A program made the translations under genes and the position numbers. 64,000 nucleotides of DNA from NCBI GenBank assembly GCA_025667525.1, contig CM046878.1:405349275-405413274 (forward strand), in the 5' to 3' direction. Below, one piece after another: positions 21,777-33,286 of this stretch (its first letter is position 1; each line of letters opens with the position of its first letter). Source of the stretch: Glebionis coronaria (taxonomy: Eukaryota > Streptophyta > Magnoliopsida > Asterales > Asteraceae). The notes under the pieces were generated by a model that was not told where the DNA came from, did not search any database, and saw only the letters and a program-made list of their open reading frames with translations.

Positions 21777-22767
21777 TGTAGGAAACGATGTACACTTTTA
21801 TTATATAAAATCGAATTACAAATAAAATTGACAGAAATTAAGAAAACAAAAAATAAATAACAGTAATAACAAAAGCAGTAAAATTAAAATAAGACGAGGC
21901 ACGTGTTTAACACGCTTCCCTTAAAACAGATTCACCGTCTGTTTCCCAGGGTACAACGTCCAAAGTTGTTGTACAGTCGGACTCGACTTACTTGCCTGAA
22001 AGATCACGGATACAGTGTGTGTTTCTGACTGAAAAGATTGCTGGAACTTTGATGCAGAAAAGTTGCGTTTTTGGATGTCTTGAATGAATGAAATTCAAGT
22101 TTAATTTATAGGCATTATATGTCTTGGTCACCAAGACAAATATTTGCTCCTAAATTAAACTGACATGAAAATCTGTTATTACTAACACAGATTCGCAAAT
22201 CTTTTAATACACAAAACAGATTTCTGTAAACTTAATTAATAAGTTTGTATCTATTCCTAAAATAGATTAGAAAAATCTGGAAGGAAAAATTCGAATGAGC
22301 AGCAAAAAATATACCGAATTTGCCCGCACCCAAGCAGATTTCGGAGCTGCATTCGTGTCCGCAGGTCGCGCGCTCGTGCACAAGTTCAGTAGCTTCGAAC
22401 CCGTTTTTGGCCTAGAAATCCCACTTTCTGCACCCCCCCCCCCCTGCGCGCGTAGGCGTGGGAGTAAAAACCCACAAATAAATATTGTAGGGTAGAAACT
22501 AGGATTTCCTTATAAACATGTTTTCACTTCATGTTTCAAGCGATGTGGGACAAATATTTTTCCAAATATTGTGTTTCACGTGACTCACTTTGAGACACGA
22601 TATCTCATTCATATTAACTCCATATTGGACATACTTTAGCTCGTTGCGAAGCTCTCTTCGAGGAGAACACAAAGCTACTAAGTACTACGAATATATATAA
22701 CATGTACATATATAAAATTATGTCCACAGTATTGCAAAAACCATATTTTGTAAAACATTTTCCAACA
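21777..22767 (-). repeat. 5' LTR of the copia element
   Basis: 991 bp, matching 15770-16763. A TATA-like element reads TATAAATT on the minus strand at 22103-22110. Confidence 0.9.
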
Positions 22768-24416
22768 AAACAATATAAAAGCCAGTAACTCAAAATTATG
22801 AGAATAAGTCATAGGGCCCAGTAACCTAACAATTCCAATCCATCTTCTGATTCGAACGTATACGAGCAGACATCCACACCTTGGCAAGTCTTTGAATTCC
22901 TAGAAATTGTCTTTATTCTTGATAGTATCAATCTCATCCCTAGAGGCATGGATTTATACAATTCCAAATGGACCAAATAGTAAATTGAAGAACCTCGTTT
23001 GTAGCTTATATAGTATTCGAGCTACCTTGGCCATTGACATTCCATGTTGCGACATTGATAATGGATAACGGAGGGAATGAAGTAGGGTAGGGAGATTACA
23101 CCAACTCCAGACCTTCCTCCAGATCCTGTAGACCCTTTGGTATTTAATCAAAATGTGGTCAATGTCCTCAGAATCTGAGTCACATAATAGGAAGTTAGAA
23201 GAGGGAAGGACAACCCTCTAAGACATAAGATCAGGTCGCGTTGCAACTCTATCGAGCGAAGCTTTCCACACCATAATATTAACTTTCTTAGGGATTCAGT
23301 ATTTCCAATTATGATGAGCACACAAAGTATGAAATCTAGTCAGGTTTTTTCAAGAACATTGGATAGAGTGGCTAACCTTGAAAGAGTCGGGTGCATCATA
23401 AGACCAGATCCATTTATGATGATTGATAGATTGAAGTAAGACTAAGTTAAGAGAGTTATGTAGCGTGTTTAGATCATCAAGGTCCCGACCCTTAGGAGGA
23501 ATATGTCAATCTCAAGATCCCATCCAAGCATCGTTAACCATAAGCCATGTATCTTTTACCTTACAATCTTTAATTGTCCTGAGAGCGTAAAGTATAAGAA
23601 ATTTATCTTTTAAAATTGTTTCATCCCCACACCATGGGTCATGCCAACAAGAAATGCTAGCACTGTTAGCCACCTTTCAGACAAAGAGTTTCCAAAGTTT
23701 AAGTCAACATCCTCGATATTCCTTATAGTTTTGACGATATCAACCCAAACACCGTTACTACCAAGCAAGTTAATATGAGATTTGAATCCGCCATCATCCC
23801 CACAAAATTCCTTAATGAGGGTTCACTAAGGCGCACTCTCTTCCGTAAGAAAGCACCATTTCCATTTCTCAGAAGGCTATGATTTAGGACCCAAGAAAAC
23901 CCATCCCTAATCCGCCAAATTTTGATTAGAGGGGAATAGATTTTCACTTAACTCAATTAATCCCCCGCTCGTTATCCCTATGGCCCCAAAAGAATCTACT
24001 TTTGATACCTTCAAGGATGTTAGTAACGATTGAGGAGCTTTAAAAATATATAAATAATAAGTAGGAAGGCTACCAAGAACGGATTTAATCATGGTAAGTC
24101 TTCCGCCAACCAAAAGATATTTAGACTTACACAAGGATAAACGCTCAAGAAACCATTCAATGATCACTTGCCAACCCTCACAAAGATACATTTTCCTCCC
24201 CACTGACAAACCAAGATTAATAAAAGGGAGCACCTCATAAGCACAACCAAACGTAGTGGCAATTAATATCACTTAATTATGAGGTACCCCAACCCCAAAT
24301 AATCTACTTTGATCCAAATTGACTTTTAGAAATGAACCAATCTCAAAACATCGAAGGATATTTATAAGGTTGGCAACATTTAACTAATTCTATTCACCAA
24401 ATAAAATGGCATCATA
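22768..24416 (-). pseudogene. LINE (L1-type) reverse transcriptase relic
   Basis: Several minus-strand frames match the C-terminal half of a plant LINE ORF2. Near 24410 is a residue of the YADD region. Next come a frame at 24272-23907 with '..LGLSVGRKM', 'GGRLTMIKSVLGSLPTYYL' and FKAP, a Trp/Phe-rich part (23947-23723), and near 23170-23080 a zf-RVT-like segment (LLCDSDSEDIDHILIK). Stops and frameshifts separate the pieces, so it is long dead. The 5' end is cut at the YADD region where the Sirevirus LTR begins, and the 3' end is probably cut by the copia element. Confidence 0.75.
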
Positions 24417-24987
24417 TGTGTGAATACAAATATTGTATTAAAACGATTTTATATTTTAATCACTCTTAAGTTTTGTTTATGTCAAAACATCAAATATATT
24501 TTTATGTTTGTGTTACAAAACAACACCAAAGCTTTAAGATCCATGATTTTATGTTTCTAACTTTTGTTAAAAGTTCTATACACTTATAAGTTTTTTTTGT
24601 AAACTTAAAATGTTTTAAAATACACATACTCTCTCCACATCTCTGAGATCAAATCTCAACATTGGTGTAAATATTGTTTGATTATGATCTTAGACAAATC
24701 ATTTATGAGGCAACCAAAGTCAGACGTCACGGACCCCTTCGTAAAAGGGTAGACCCTATTGGGAAGGGGTTCTATGAGGTCTGTGAGTTGTTGATGCTCT
24801 TGCCTATAAATAGTAATCACTCTTTAAGGTTCACACTCTCCCATATTATATGTAAGTATCTATAAACCTCTGATTATCTCTAACATTCTAACTTATATTC
24901 TTATCTTACTTACTATCTCATGTGATACAGATCTTTGTCTTATTGAAGACCATTTACAAGAATTTTATCTCTAACCTTTGATCCTTC
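24417..24987 (+). mobile_element. 5' part of a Sirevirus-like LTR, split by the Athila insertion
   Basis: The segment starts TGTGTGAATAC and carries a TATA box at 24805-24812 (TATAAATA). It ends in CCTTC, against CCTTG at 52919, where the same LTR resumes and runs to a primer site at 53378. The two pieces add to about 1.03 kb, a normal Sirevirus LTR length. The left border is placed where LINE coding similarity stops. Confidence 0.65.
24805..24812 (+). promoter_or_regulatory. TATA box of the split Sirevirus LTR
   Basis: TATAAATA lies 183 bp before the Athila insertion point, so that insertion separates promoter from gag. Confidence 0.55.
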
Positions 24988-25037
24988 TGATATGAGCATA
25001 ATATCATATCAATGAGTCAACAAATCACCCTAAAACA

Positions 25038-25622
25038 TGTTGATCCCAAACTTAGATCGATTTAGCTTTGTGTTATCGAGATTAGATCAAGTATAACACG
25101 TAGAGAAACTTTGTGTATTCAACAATCTAAGTATTATGCGGAAACTAATACTCAGAACGAAGAACAAACAGAATATATGAATACCAAACTTTCACTTTGA
25201 TTAATAATAACAATGAAAGATTACAATGAAAGTGCTATGAGATATGTGGAAGAGGTGTATGTGAGATATGTCTTATGTCTAACCCTAAGGCCTCCTTTTA
25301 TAGGTTTAAGGAGCCTTGTACAAAAAGCTAAGATCAACTATTTTAGGAAGAGACACAAGATAAACATACATAAATAACATATTGACTAAATCTTTTTAAA
25401 CATTAAGAATATATTCTGAATTCTTATCTTCATACTTTTTCCACCAGCTTGAAGAATTCATCATTGGCAGATTTAGTCCTTGTCTTTGTCTTTAAGATTC
25501 TTCTTGTCAACGCCTTGATAATTCGTATCAGCGTTTCATCTGTCAGCGTCTCGTTTACTCTTGTCAGCGTCCAATTTCCTTTTGTCAGCGTTCAAAAGAC
25601 TTAGCTAATTTTATTCCCAACA
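25038..25622 (-). repeat. 3' LTR of the gag-only copia derivative
   Basis: 585 bp, TGTTGGG...ATCAACA on the minus strand. It contains four CGCTGA-type repeats near 25527-25593. Confidence 0.93.
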
Positions 25623-27143
25623 ATCCTCCCCTAAACTTGATATCTACTCTAGTAATCAAGTTTCTGAATAAAATAAAACATACAGAGAGGATTCTTACAA
25701 ATATACTTATCCCTGAATTTGAGTAATAATAAATCTCGAAAAGTCAATCACTCAAATCACTTGTATAGTCAGCCTTCACTTGGTCTTAATTATCTTCAAC
25801 ACCTGTAGAGTCTTTGGAGCTTTCTTTATTACTTTTGTCACTCAAATTCGATTACTCCTCCCCTTTTTAAGACTCCTCTCCAAGATCAATATATAAGGAC
25901 AGAACTAAGAACATCCTCCTTGCATCAGTTTCCAAAACAACAAGTCTATCAGTTCAAAACTGTGATCCTTGACAATTAGTACCATTTCTGTATTATCCTT
26001 TTACAAGCTAATACAGATTTTCGTCAATTCTATTAATGTCAAAGGTTTCATACTGTCCTCATCCACATTCGGGAAATGAATCCTCAATGTTGATTCATAG
26101 GACATGGGGATGGACTTACTGATGATAAGACTGACTTGACCTGCATTAAAGCTAGTGCCAATAGTCTCAGCCATCTCCATAACACTATACACCCTTGTGA
26201 AAGTGATCTCTGCTGCTACTAGATGTCAATCACTAGGAAAAACATCTTAATGATCATTAGGCTTCCAGATATCCAAAAATTTGAAAAATAAAAGAGTGAT
26301 GAAACATTTTGGGACTATAAAGAAGTTTATCAATGACACCAGCTAAGATGTCATAGCATAAAATGGTCTTGAGAATGGAAAACTTTAGTTAGAACATAAA
26401 CAAAGGTAATAATCCTAAGGAAACTAACTAGTCTCTAATAAGCAAGAGTGACAAACACTGTTCATGCATACACTCATGCAAAAGCATGATAGACACACAT
26501 GATCTCTAGAGTCCTTTGTTCACAAATGCCCCAAAGAGAAAGTTAACTCAAATAAAACCTTTGCAACTCCCCAAGTAACCCAAAAATATATCTACCCTAA
26601 GTCACCCATACGACCACACCCAATTCTATGTCAAATGTCTTGGCAGCATGCATGCAAAATAAACTACGTGCATGCTACAGTGCCTCGACGTTTAGAAATT
26701 CCAACAATTCCATAAGAAAAAGTCTTCACTATTTCTAACCCCCACTCACCAGTGGACACAATCTAGAATTGTGAAAGAGTGCTCTAAGAGTACCCAAATA
26801 CCTAGAGGTTTACCTCCCCTTAACAGAAGCATACAAATCAAACGAAGAAGCAAAATTTTATCTCAAGATAGGAATGTAAACACTCCAACCATCATAAATA
26901 AAAGTTTACAATTCTGTATCCATCCAAATGTAGCTCCATTTTCCTGCATAGTTAGACAAAAACCACAAAAACACACACCAACAGAGGCTATCCTATCCCA
27001 TGAAAATGGGTAGAGATAACATGTCAATGGATAAAAATAATATTAGTGGAAAAATCAACAATGCATGTTCCTTGAGCATCCACTATCCCAATATCCTTGA
27101 TCATTAACCTGCTTTTGGATAGGCTGCTCAAAAAGAAAAGAAA
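25623..27143 (-). other. Interior between gag and 3' LTR, with polypurine tract and protease scrap
   Basis: The polypurine tract is TTTAGGGGAGGAT (minus strand, 25623-25635). A copia protease active-site remnant, DSGCSRNM, is readable at 27064-27087 (minus), out of frame with gag. The remaining about 1.4 kb shows no convincing pol similarity, so the pol region was deleted or replaced. Confidence 0.7.
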
Positions 27144-28766
27144 TTAGTTTCCTTTGGAGATCCAAGCCTTATCAGACTTGGATCTGTCTAGTTGTTCAAC
27201 TAGAGTGGTATTATTCTTTACCATAAATCCCTGTTCATCCCTTTGTGACCTAAACACACAATTTGTTCCAACGATACTAGTAATGACCTTCTCAAGATAT
27301 TTAAATCTATTGCAAGTCATTGAAATACCATTAAACTTAGAGTTTTGCTCTTGTTTAGGTTTCCATGTTAAGTGGGATGATGCTTTAGACCCTTGACCCT
27401 TACTAACCAAGTATCTTTGTTTATATGGTCTAAAATAAGGTCTCATACCAAACTTGGAGCTGTCAGCGCTGCATTTGTGCCTGTCAGCGTTGAATTTGTT
27501 CCTGTCAGCGCTGAATTTGTTCCTGTCAGCGCTGAATTTGTTCCTATCAGCGCTGAATTTGTTCCTGTCAGCGCTGAATTTGTTCCTATCAGCGCTGAAT
27601 TTGTTCCTATCAGCGCCCAAATTAGGGTTTGCTATAGGAACATACTGTCTGTTTGACCAAGTGTTGGTCTTTTGAAAGGGCCTTTGTCCATGGGTATTAG
27701 TTGCCTTAGAGAAGAAAGGAGCTGGTCTAGTAGCCTGTGGTCTAGTGTGGACAAAAGGTCTATGGTTAACATTGGATGACCTATTGTCAGCGAATGAACT
27801 GTATCCACTGACACAATTATAGGCCAAATGAGAAAAGCTCCCACATGAATAACAAGCCTTTTTGGACACAAACTTAGGCCTAGACTGATAAAACCCTGTC
27901 CCATTAACACTTTCTTGGCTTTTGAGTGACCTAGGTTTCCTATACATTTCAGCATATTTAACACTAGGTTGTTTCTTAATTAGGGAGCCAAGGTCAACAG
28001 TCTTGCCAGTGGTTGGGTGTGTTATCTTGATGGGGGTAGACTCTTGTGTGGTGATAGGGGTAGGGTCATTTGGACTTTCACACAATAAACCTCCCTTAAC
28101 AAACAAAGTAGGGTTGGCTTTCTTCCATTCTTCTAGGCCAATAACCTTTTGTTGATATTCCTCTACTGGGGTAAGAACTCTAGGTGGAGGAATAAATTCC
28201 TCCTCTTGGAGTTCTGGAATACCAGTCCAAGACAAGTCCTTTCTTTGGACACCATAGAAGTCCCCAGCAGGTGGTGGAACACCAGTATAATCTTTCATCC
28301 CAATCCCACTCATGTCCTTAGAGTCTCTTTGTTTACTAACACACTCTCCTAGGGTTTGTGTGGCTTTATCAAATCTCTGGATTTTAAGACTCACATTGTC
28401 TTTATTTTTGTTAGCCTCATCTAACTTAGCTATCAAATCAAGATTAACCCTGTTTGTGATATCTTGAATATCTTTACTTTGATGTAACTCATGTTTTAAG
28501 ATATTTATTTTATCCTTTAAATCAAACTCCATTTTCTTATACTCAGCTATTGTCCTTTCTGTTTGGGTGAGAGCAATTTGATAATTAGATACTTTGCATC
28601 TTTCAGAACTTGCATCATCTAATAATTTTAAAACCTCTTTGTTAAGTCTTTCAGTATTTAACCTACAAGAAGAGTTATCACATACCTCACTATCAGAACA
28701 TGAAGAAGAATTGGAACATGAAGTAGACGTGGCCATAACTGAAAACATCATCAAATTCCTTTTCAC
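27144..28766 (-). CDS. Gag protein of the copia derivative, with tandem heptad repeat
   Basis: 540 codons, uninterrupted. The likely start is the ATG at 28736 (MATSTS), 98 nt after the primer site; the first ATG is at 28766. A Ser-rich head is followed by a coiled-coil-like region (about residues 35-130), a Pro-rich middle, and a CCHC zinc knuckle CYSCGSFSHLAYNC near residue 305. Then come eight tandem 7-residue units of the type ADRNKFS encoded at about 27465-27625, and a basic tail. Gag proteins form the particle that packages the RNA. Being open while the rest of pol is missing suggests that gag is the one function this element still supplies. The repeat is unusual for a copia gag. Confidence 0.85.
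   Translation of the reverse strand: MKRNLMMFSVMATSTSCSNSSSCSDSEVCDNSSCRLNTERLNKEVLKLLDDASSERCKVSNYQIALTQTERTIAEYKKMEFDLKDKINILKHELHQSKDIQDITNRVNLDLIAKLDEANKNKDNVSLKIQRFDKATQTLGECVSKQRDSKDMSGIGMKDYTGVPPPAGDFYGVQRKDLSWTGIPELQEEEFIPPPRVLTPVEEYQQKVIGLEEWKKANPTLFVKGGLLCESPNDPTPITTQESTPIKITHPTTGKTVDLGSLIKKQPSVKYAEMYRKPRSLKSQESVNGTGFYQSRPKFVSKKACYSCGSFSHLAYNCVSGYSSFADNRSSNVNHRPFVHTRPQATRPAPFFSKATNTHGQRPFQKTNTWSNRQYVPIANPNLGADRNKFSADRNKFSADRNKFSADRNKFSADRNKFSADRNKFNADRHKCSADSSKFGMRPYFRPYKQRYLVSKGQGSKASSHLTWKPKQEQNSKFNGISMTCNRFKYLEKVITSIVGTNCVFRSQRDEQGFMVKNNTTLVEQLDRSKSDKAWISKGN
27465..27625 (-). repeat. 21-bp tandem repeat inside gag
   Basis: About eight units with core GCTGACAGGAACAAATTCA on the minus strand, encoding ADRNKFS. 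The six central units are nearly identical, and the outer ones vary (ADRHKC, ADSSKF). The identity points to recent expansion by slippage or unequal exchange. Confidence 0.9.
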
Positions 28767-28833
28767 CTTCTTCCTTAGCCTGGTTCACCTTACAATATTA
28801 GATCTCGATCTTCAAATCAAAGTTTCTCAACAA

Positions 28834-28845
28834 GCTCTGATACCA
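28834..28845 (-). other. Primer-binding site for initiator-Met tRNA
   Basis: The minus strand reads TGGTATCAGAGC two bases after the LTR end. Confidence 0.92.
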
Positions 28846-28847
28846 CT

Positions 28848-29425
28848 TGTTGATCCCAAACTTAGATCGATTTAGCTTTGTGTTATCGAGATTAGATCAA
28901 GTATAACACGTAGAGAAACTTTGTGTATTCAACAATCTAAGTATTATGCGGAAACTAATACTCAGAACGAAGAACAAACAGAATATATGAATACCAAACT
29001 TTCACTTTGATTAATAATAACAATGAAAGATTACAATGAAAGTGTTATGAGATATGTGGAAGAGGTGTATGTGAGATATGTCTTATGTCTAACCCTAAGG
29101 CCTCCTTTTATAGGTTTAAGGAGCCTTGTACAAAAAGCTAAGATCAACTATTTTAGGAAGAGACACAAGATAAACATACATAAATAACATATTGACTAAA
29201 TCTTTTTAAACATTAAGAATATATTCTTATCTTCATACTTTTTCCACCAGCTTGAAGAAATCATCATTGGCAGATTTAGTCATTGTCTTTGTCTTTAAGA
29301 TTCTTCTTGTCAACGCCTTGATAATTCGTATCAGCGTTTCATCTGTCAGCGTCTCGTTTACTCTTGTCAGCGTCCAATTTCCTTTTGTCAGCGTTCAAAA
29401 GACTTAGCTAATTTTATTCCCAACA
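28848..29425 (-). repeat. 5' LTR of the gag-only copia derivative
   Basis: 578 bp with a TATA region CCTATAAAAGGAGG (minus, 29101-29114). Four CGCTGA-type repeats lie near its start (about 29330-29400). Confidence 0.93.
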
Positions 29426-29430
29426 AAACA

Positions 29431-32400
29431 CATAGAAAATACCTAACTTTTATGCTATAAAGCAGTATTATGTGGTATGTTTTATGTTTCTTCTTAAATA
29501 GGTAACAAGGATACAATTTCAAGCAAACAAGGGATATCAAGCTCATTTATGAAGAAAAAGACAAGAGAAGGATCAAAGATGACAAGCCATTTGAAGAAAA
29601 GGACATACCTTGACAATGTTCAAAAGTTAAGGGACTTAAATGCAATTTTGGAAAAGTCAAGATTAAAGTCAAACTTCAAGTCAACCAATTCAAGGGACTT
29701 AATTAATCAAGATTGCAAGTCAAAGGACTTAATTTGCCAAAAGAATGAAGAAAGGAGCTCAATTGTATAATCTGCAAAAGTTCAAGGGGTGAAAGTGACA
29801 AAGTTATATCAAATTTGTGCTTAATCCGAGTGAACACCACTTCCACCAATAGGAATGCAAAGAAAATGAGTTTTGGATTGCCAAATGTGAAGCCAGTTCA
29901 TCTTTTCATTTATTAAACGAATCCAAGCACAGTGGGCGCGCTAAATTTCTTTTCCACCAATGAGAAGCTTACACTTAATAATACATTTATCCAAAACGGA
30001 TAACAATCTGTGTGTTTAGCTGAGAGCAAGTAGAAAGATGACACGTGTCATCTCCAAAGCTAAACGAACCCAGAATCAACAAGGCGCTACATTGTATTTC
30101 AAGACAAGTTCTCTACATGAAAACGACTCCAAATGGAAGGACGAATCCAACCATGCAACTTAGTTAGACTGAGAATCAATGGATTATAAAACCCTTTTGT
30201 ATTCTTGATGAAGAATCTGCAATTAACCAGTTCTTGACACCTGGCACTCTCTCATTGGATGAGACACGTCACACTCCCCATCATTTCATCATTTCAGCTC
30301 TATAAATAGAAGTTAGACACCTAATTTGTAACTGTGTAGAAAAGTGCGAAAAACACACACTTGTAATTTCTCTCTCAATTCTAGTTAATCTTTCAGTTAG
30401 TTAGCAGCTGTTAAGTGTTTGGCACACACTTAAGAGCTTGTTAGTTAGGCAGTTAGCAATTGTAACCAATTTTCCCTCCCAAATAAATAAAACAAAACAT
30501 TCAATTCATATCTCATCCTTACTTCACTCAATTATGAATTCTGTTTGATACATTGTATTTCTGTTGATCATTCATTGATCAATGGAGTTTGTGATGTGAT
30601 TTGGAAGTTTATCAAGCACTTCTAGCAACTTCAGTTCAATTCCAGTACCTATTGAAGTAGTTAGAAGATTTTGTTGATTTGATTCAGAAATAGCTTTTGG
30701 AGGTGATATGGTTGTTGATTTCAGTTGATTTGGTTTGAAGGAAGTTTTTATAGAGAGCTTAGCGCTCCTCTACTCTATCAGAGGAGGCTTCAAGCTAAAA
30801 GGTGTAAAAATCCTGTTTTTGGTTCCCCTGAAATGTTTTGCATGCTAATTTCCTAGATAGCTGATAATTGTTAAACTGATCATGTGTTTAGTTTGATTCT
30901 AGTGTAATTGTGATAGCTTGATAGTATTGGAGTGATCTTGTAGCTTAAATCTTAGTCTTATTGTTTTCAGCTTTGGTTTTCATCAGATAATTGGTCATTG
31001 ATATCATTTTGTAGTTAAGACTGTTTACTAGCTTAACCTCAGTTCTAATAACTTTCATTTCACATATTAAACATGTCTTGATAATAGTCATAATCTGTTT
31101 CACTCTTGTGTTCAAATTCCTTTGTAAAAATCTTTCATAGCTGTTTTAAATGGTGTTTGGATTTGATAGTCATTATTGATTCAAGTTTGTTAAATCTTGT
31201 TTTAATTGCTCATTCACACTCAGTATACTTGTGTAATCATTTTGATTCAAGTTTGTGGTCTATTTGTTAGTCAAAATGCAATTGGTTAAAAAAGTATGGG
31301 TCGAGTATTTTGAGTATGTTCATCAGTCAAAACTAGTGAATTTCAATCCATAACCATTTCTTTGTTAGTTGATAAAATTTCTTGAAACCTATTTCTACTT
31401 GTTGTCCAACATCCAAAGTTTTAGTTTGTTAAAGGAAATTATACAGTTTGCAAGATTGAATGAGAAATAAGCTTTTTAATAAGCTCATGATCAAATGCAA
31501 GTTTCTGTGAACTAGTCCAATCTGTTTTCTCATATCTCCATTTCCATTTCATAAACTAGCCAATTTTTCTTCACAAATCTTGTTTCCAATATGTCTTGAG
31601 TAGGTTTTGAAAATTTCAGCTTTTTGAAAAAGTTGGTCAACGCTTGGTCAAATAAGCTCATTTCAGCTTAATTTCAGATTCCAGCTTATATAGTTAACCA
31701 TTTTCAATTTGGAATGACATTCCATACTCCTTGTTAGCTTATTAATCAGATTGTTTAAAAAAATCAAGTTGTGGAAGTCTCATTTTCATGTTTGCTTATT
31801 CTTGGCTTATTAGAATAAGCTATCTTTCGTTTTACTAGCTTTTAAGCAGATTTCTTTTGCAAGCCTAGCTATTTTTCCATTTTAAGCCTTTTAAAACAAA
31901 CCAGAGCTTATTTGGTCCATTATTAAGCTCATATCAGCTTATTGAATTGGTTTAGCCCGTTTTTGTTAAACTTTACATGTTAATTGCACTTTAGTCCCTC
32001 TTGTTTGTAATTGGTTGCATTTGGTGCTAAACTAGCAAGAATTTAGGGTTTTCAAGTATACAGCCCTTGTAGTTTCAGTTACCGTCAAAATTAGTTAGAA
32101 AGTTTGTTAGTTGGTTAAAAGTTGTTACTAGTTTGTTGGAATTTACACTTTTGGTCCTTTTAGTTTCTGAAATTTACATTTTAGCCCTTCTACTTTCATT
32201 TAGCCTACATTTCAAGCATATTTGCTTTTATGCATTTAATTTTTGAACTTTGTGAATATTATTTGGTAATTGCAAAGTGTTTTACGGATACGTAGCTTAA
32301 TATTTTCCATTTTTCACGTGTTGATTGAACTAGACATAGAATTCATATACACTAATAACCAAGAACAATTAAAGACTTGAAATTTTCAGGACTTTCAATT

Positions 32401-32444
32401 TGTCAAGAATCGAGAAAAAACGAACTTCAAAATACTCAACTTCA
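29431..32444 (+). repeat. Athila 5' LTR, main part (rest at 24988-25037)
   Basis: This matches 49903-52918. It holds repeated AGGGACTTAA-type motifs (29628-29735), a TATA box at 30301-30308 (TATAAATA), a CAAT-rich leader, and a region (about 31440-31960) dense in AGCTTAT and its complement. Short frames inside it, such as 29549-29770, have no protein similarity. Confidence 0.88.
30301..30308 (+). promoter_or_regulatory. TATA box of the Athila 5' LTR
   Basis: TATAAATA follows a Pol II style context. The matching site in the 3' LTR (50774-50781) reads TACAAATA, so the promoter there has lost a consensus base. Confidence 0.6.
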
Positions 32445-32446
32445 AA

Positions 32447-32461
32447 TGGCGCCGCTGCCGG
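32447..32461 (+). other. Primer-binding site for tRNA-Asp
   Basis: TGGCGCCGCTGCCGG follows the 5' LTR by two bases. It matches the complement of the plant tRNA-Asp 3' end apart from one base. Use of tRNA-Asp is typical of Athila elements. Confidence 0.85.
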
Positions 32462-33286
32462 TTCATGACATTACGAGAGACTATTGATTGACGGTTTTCA
32501 TTGGCTTTTGGGATCCGTTCACCTCGTGAACGTTATTTTTACGTATCATAAATAAAAAACATAAACAATAAAAAATATAAAAATATAAAAACTAAAAAAT
32601 AACAAAAACAATTCTTTTCCTAAAGAATTGACCAAAAAAATAAAAAATTCAAAATGCAATCTTTTTCCTAAGAGATTGCAACCAAAAATATATATTATTG
32701 GATTTCATCGATTTCTACATACATATAGTATTTTCTTTAAAAACCCAATAAATACAAAAATATTTTCTCTATATTATTATATGTTGATACGTATACGTAT
32801 ACGTATACGAACACTCAATACACATATCTTTCATAAGTATTGCTTTTGCAATACACCGTGTTAGGGAGCGTTCCGGTCCTTGACACGTGTATCGATCAAA
32901 TTTAATTAAGAAAGAATAGATAAATACTTCCAATAGGCAAGAATTCGAAGAATACAAACTACAAAGTGAATAGAAAGGCGACGTGCTATAAAATGCCGTC
33001 TAAGGGTTAATAGGTACTTAAGTGCTTCGCGCCACCTAACCCCCATTCACTAGTGCGTATTCTAAGGAGGAAGGCTTGATTGGGGGTCTTGCACCCAAGT
33101 AGTACTTACGTATATTATACTTTCTTGTGGATATTTCATATTGAATCTCGAAGAGGATAATCCCTTCTTCTTCAAAGTCGAACGAGAGCTTTTCTCTCAC
33201 TCCTTGATTTGAGTTGCATGCTCACCCGTGGGCGTGCACAAATACCATTTAGTGTACAACCCCTTCCTCCGAAAAGGAAGAAAAAG
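32462..33286 (+). other. Untranslated leader of the Athila element
   Basis: No long frame. It includes a palindromic (ACGTAT)n run at 32788-32809 and ends in AAAAG, the target copy for the nested chromovirus derivative. Confidence 0.6.
32788..32809. repeat. (ACGTAT)n microsatellite
   Basis: Short, self-complementary run in the Athila leader. Confidence 0.8.

Larger units (their letters stand above)
15770..22767 (-). mobile_element. Full-length Ty1/copia retrotransposon, coding region broken
   Basis: The element has LTRs at 15770-16763 and 21777-22767 (994 and 991 bp, roughly 97-98% identical by eye), both with TGTTGG...ACA ends on the minus strand. The polypurine tract (ATGTGGGGGAT, 16764-16774) precedes the 3' LTR. 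One gag-pol polyprotein lies between. The flanks (AAAAT left, AAACA right) do not form a clear target duplication. A primer site is not obvious after the 5' LTR. The domain order gag-integrase-RT-RNase H makes it copia; a Tork-like lineage is possible but not settled. Confidence 0.9.
25038..29425 (-). mobile_element. Gag-only copia derivative nested in the Athila 5' LTR
   Basis: LTRs at 25038-25622 (585 bp) and 28848-29425 (578 bp) differ by a 7-bp indel and a handful of substitutions, so the insertion is recent. Both sides show AAACA (25033-25037, 29426-29430). The minus-strand orientation is fixed by an initiator-Met primer site (28834-28845) and a polypurine tract (25623-25635). The 3.2-kb interior encodes gag and a scrap of protease; integrase, RT and RNase H are gone. 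It must have been copied by enzymes of another copia element. Confidence 0.93.

Noticed and set aside
15765..22772. A 5-bp target duplication for the copia element
   Set aside because: The flanks AAAAT and AAACA agree at only three positions.
27465..27625. CRISPR-like array of 21-bp repeats
   Set aside because: The units are contiguous without spacers and lie in frame within a gag gene of a plant element.
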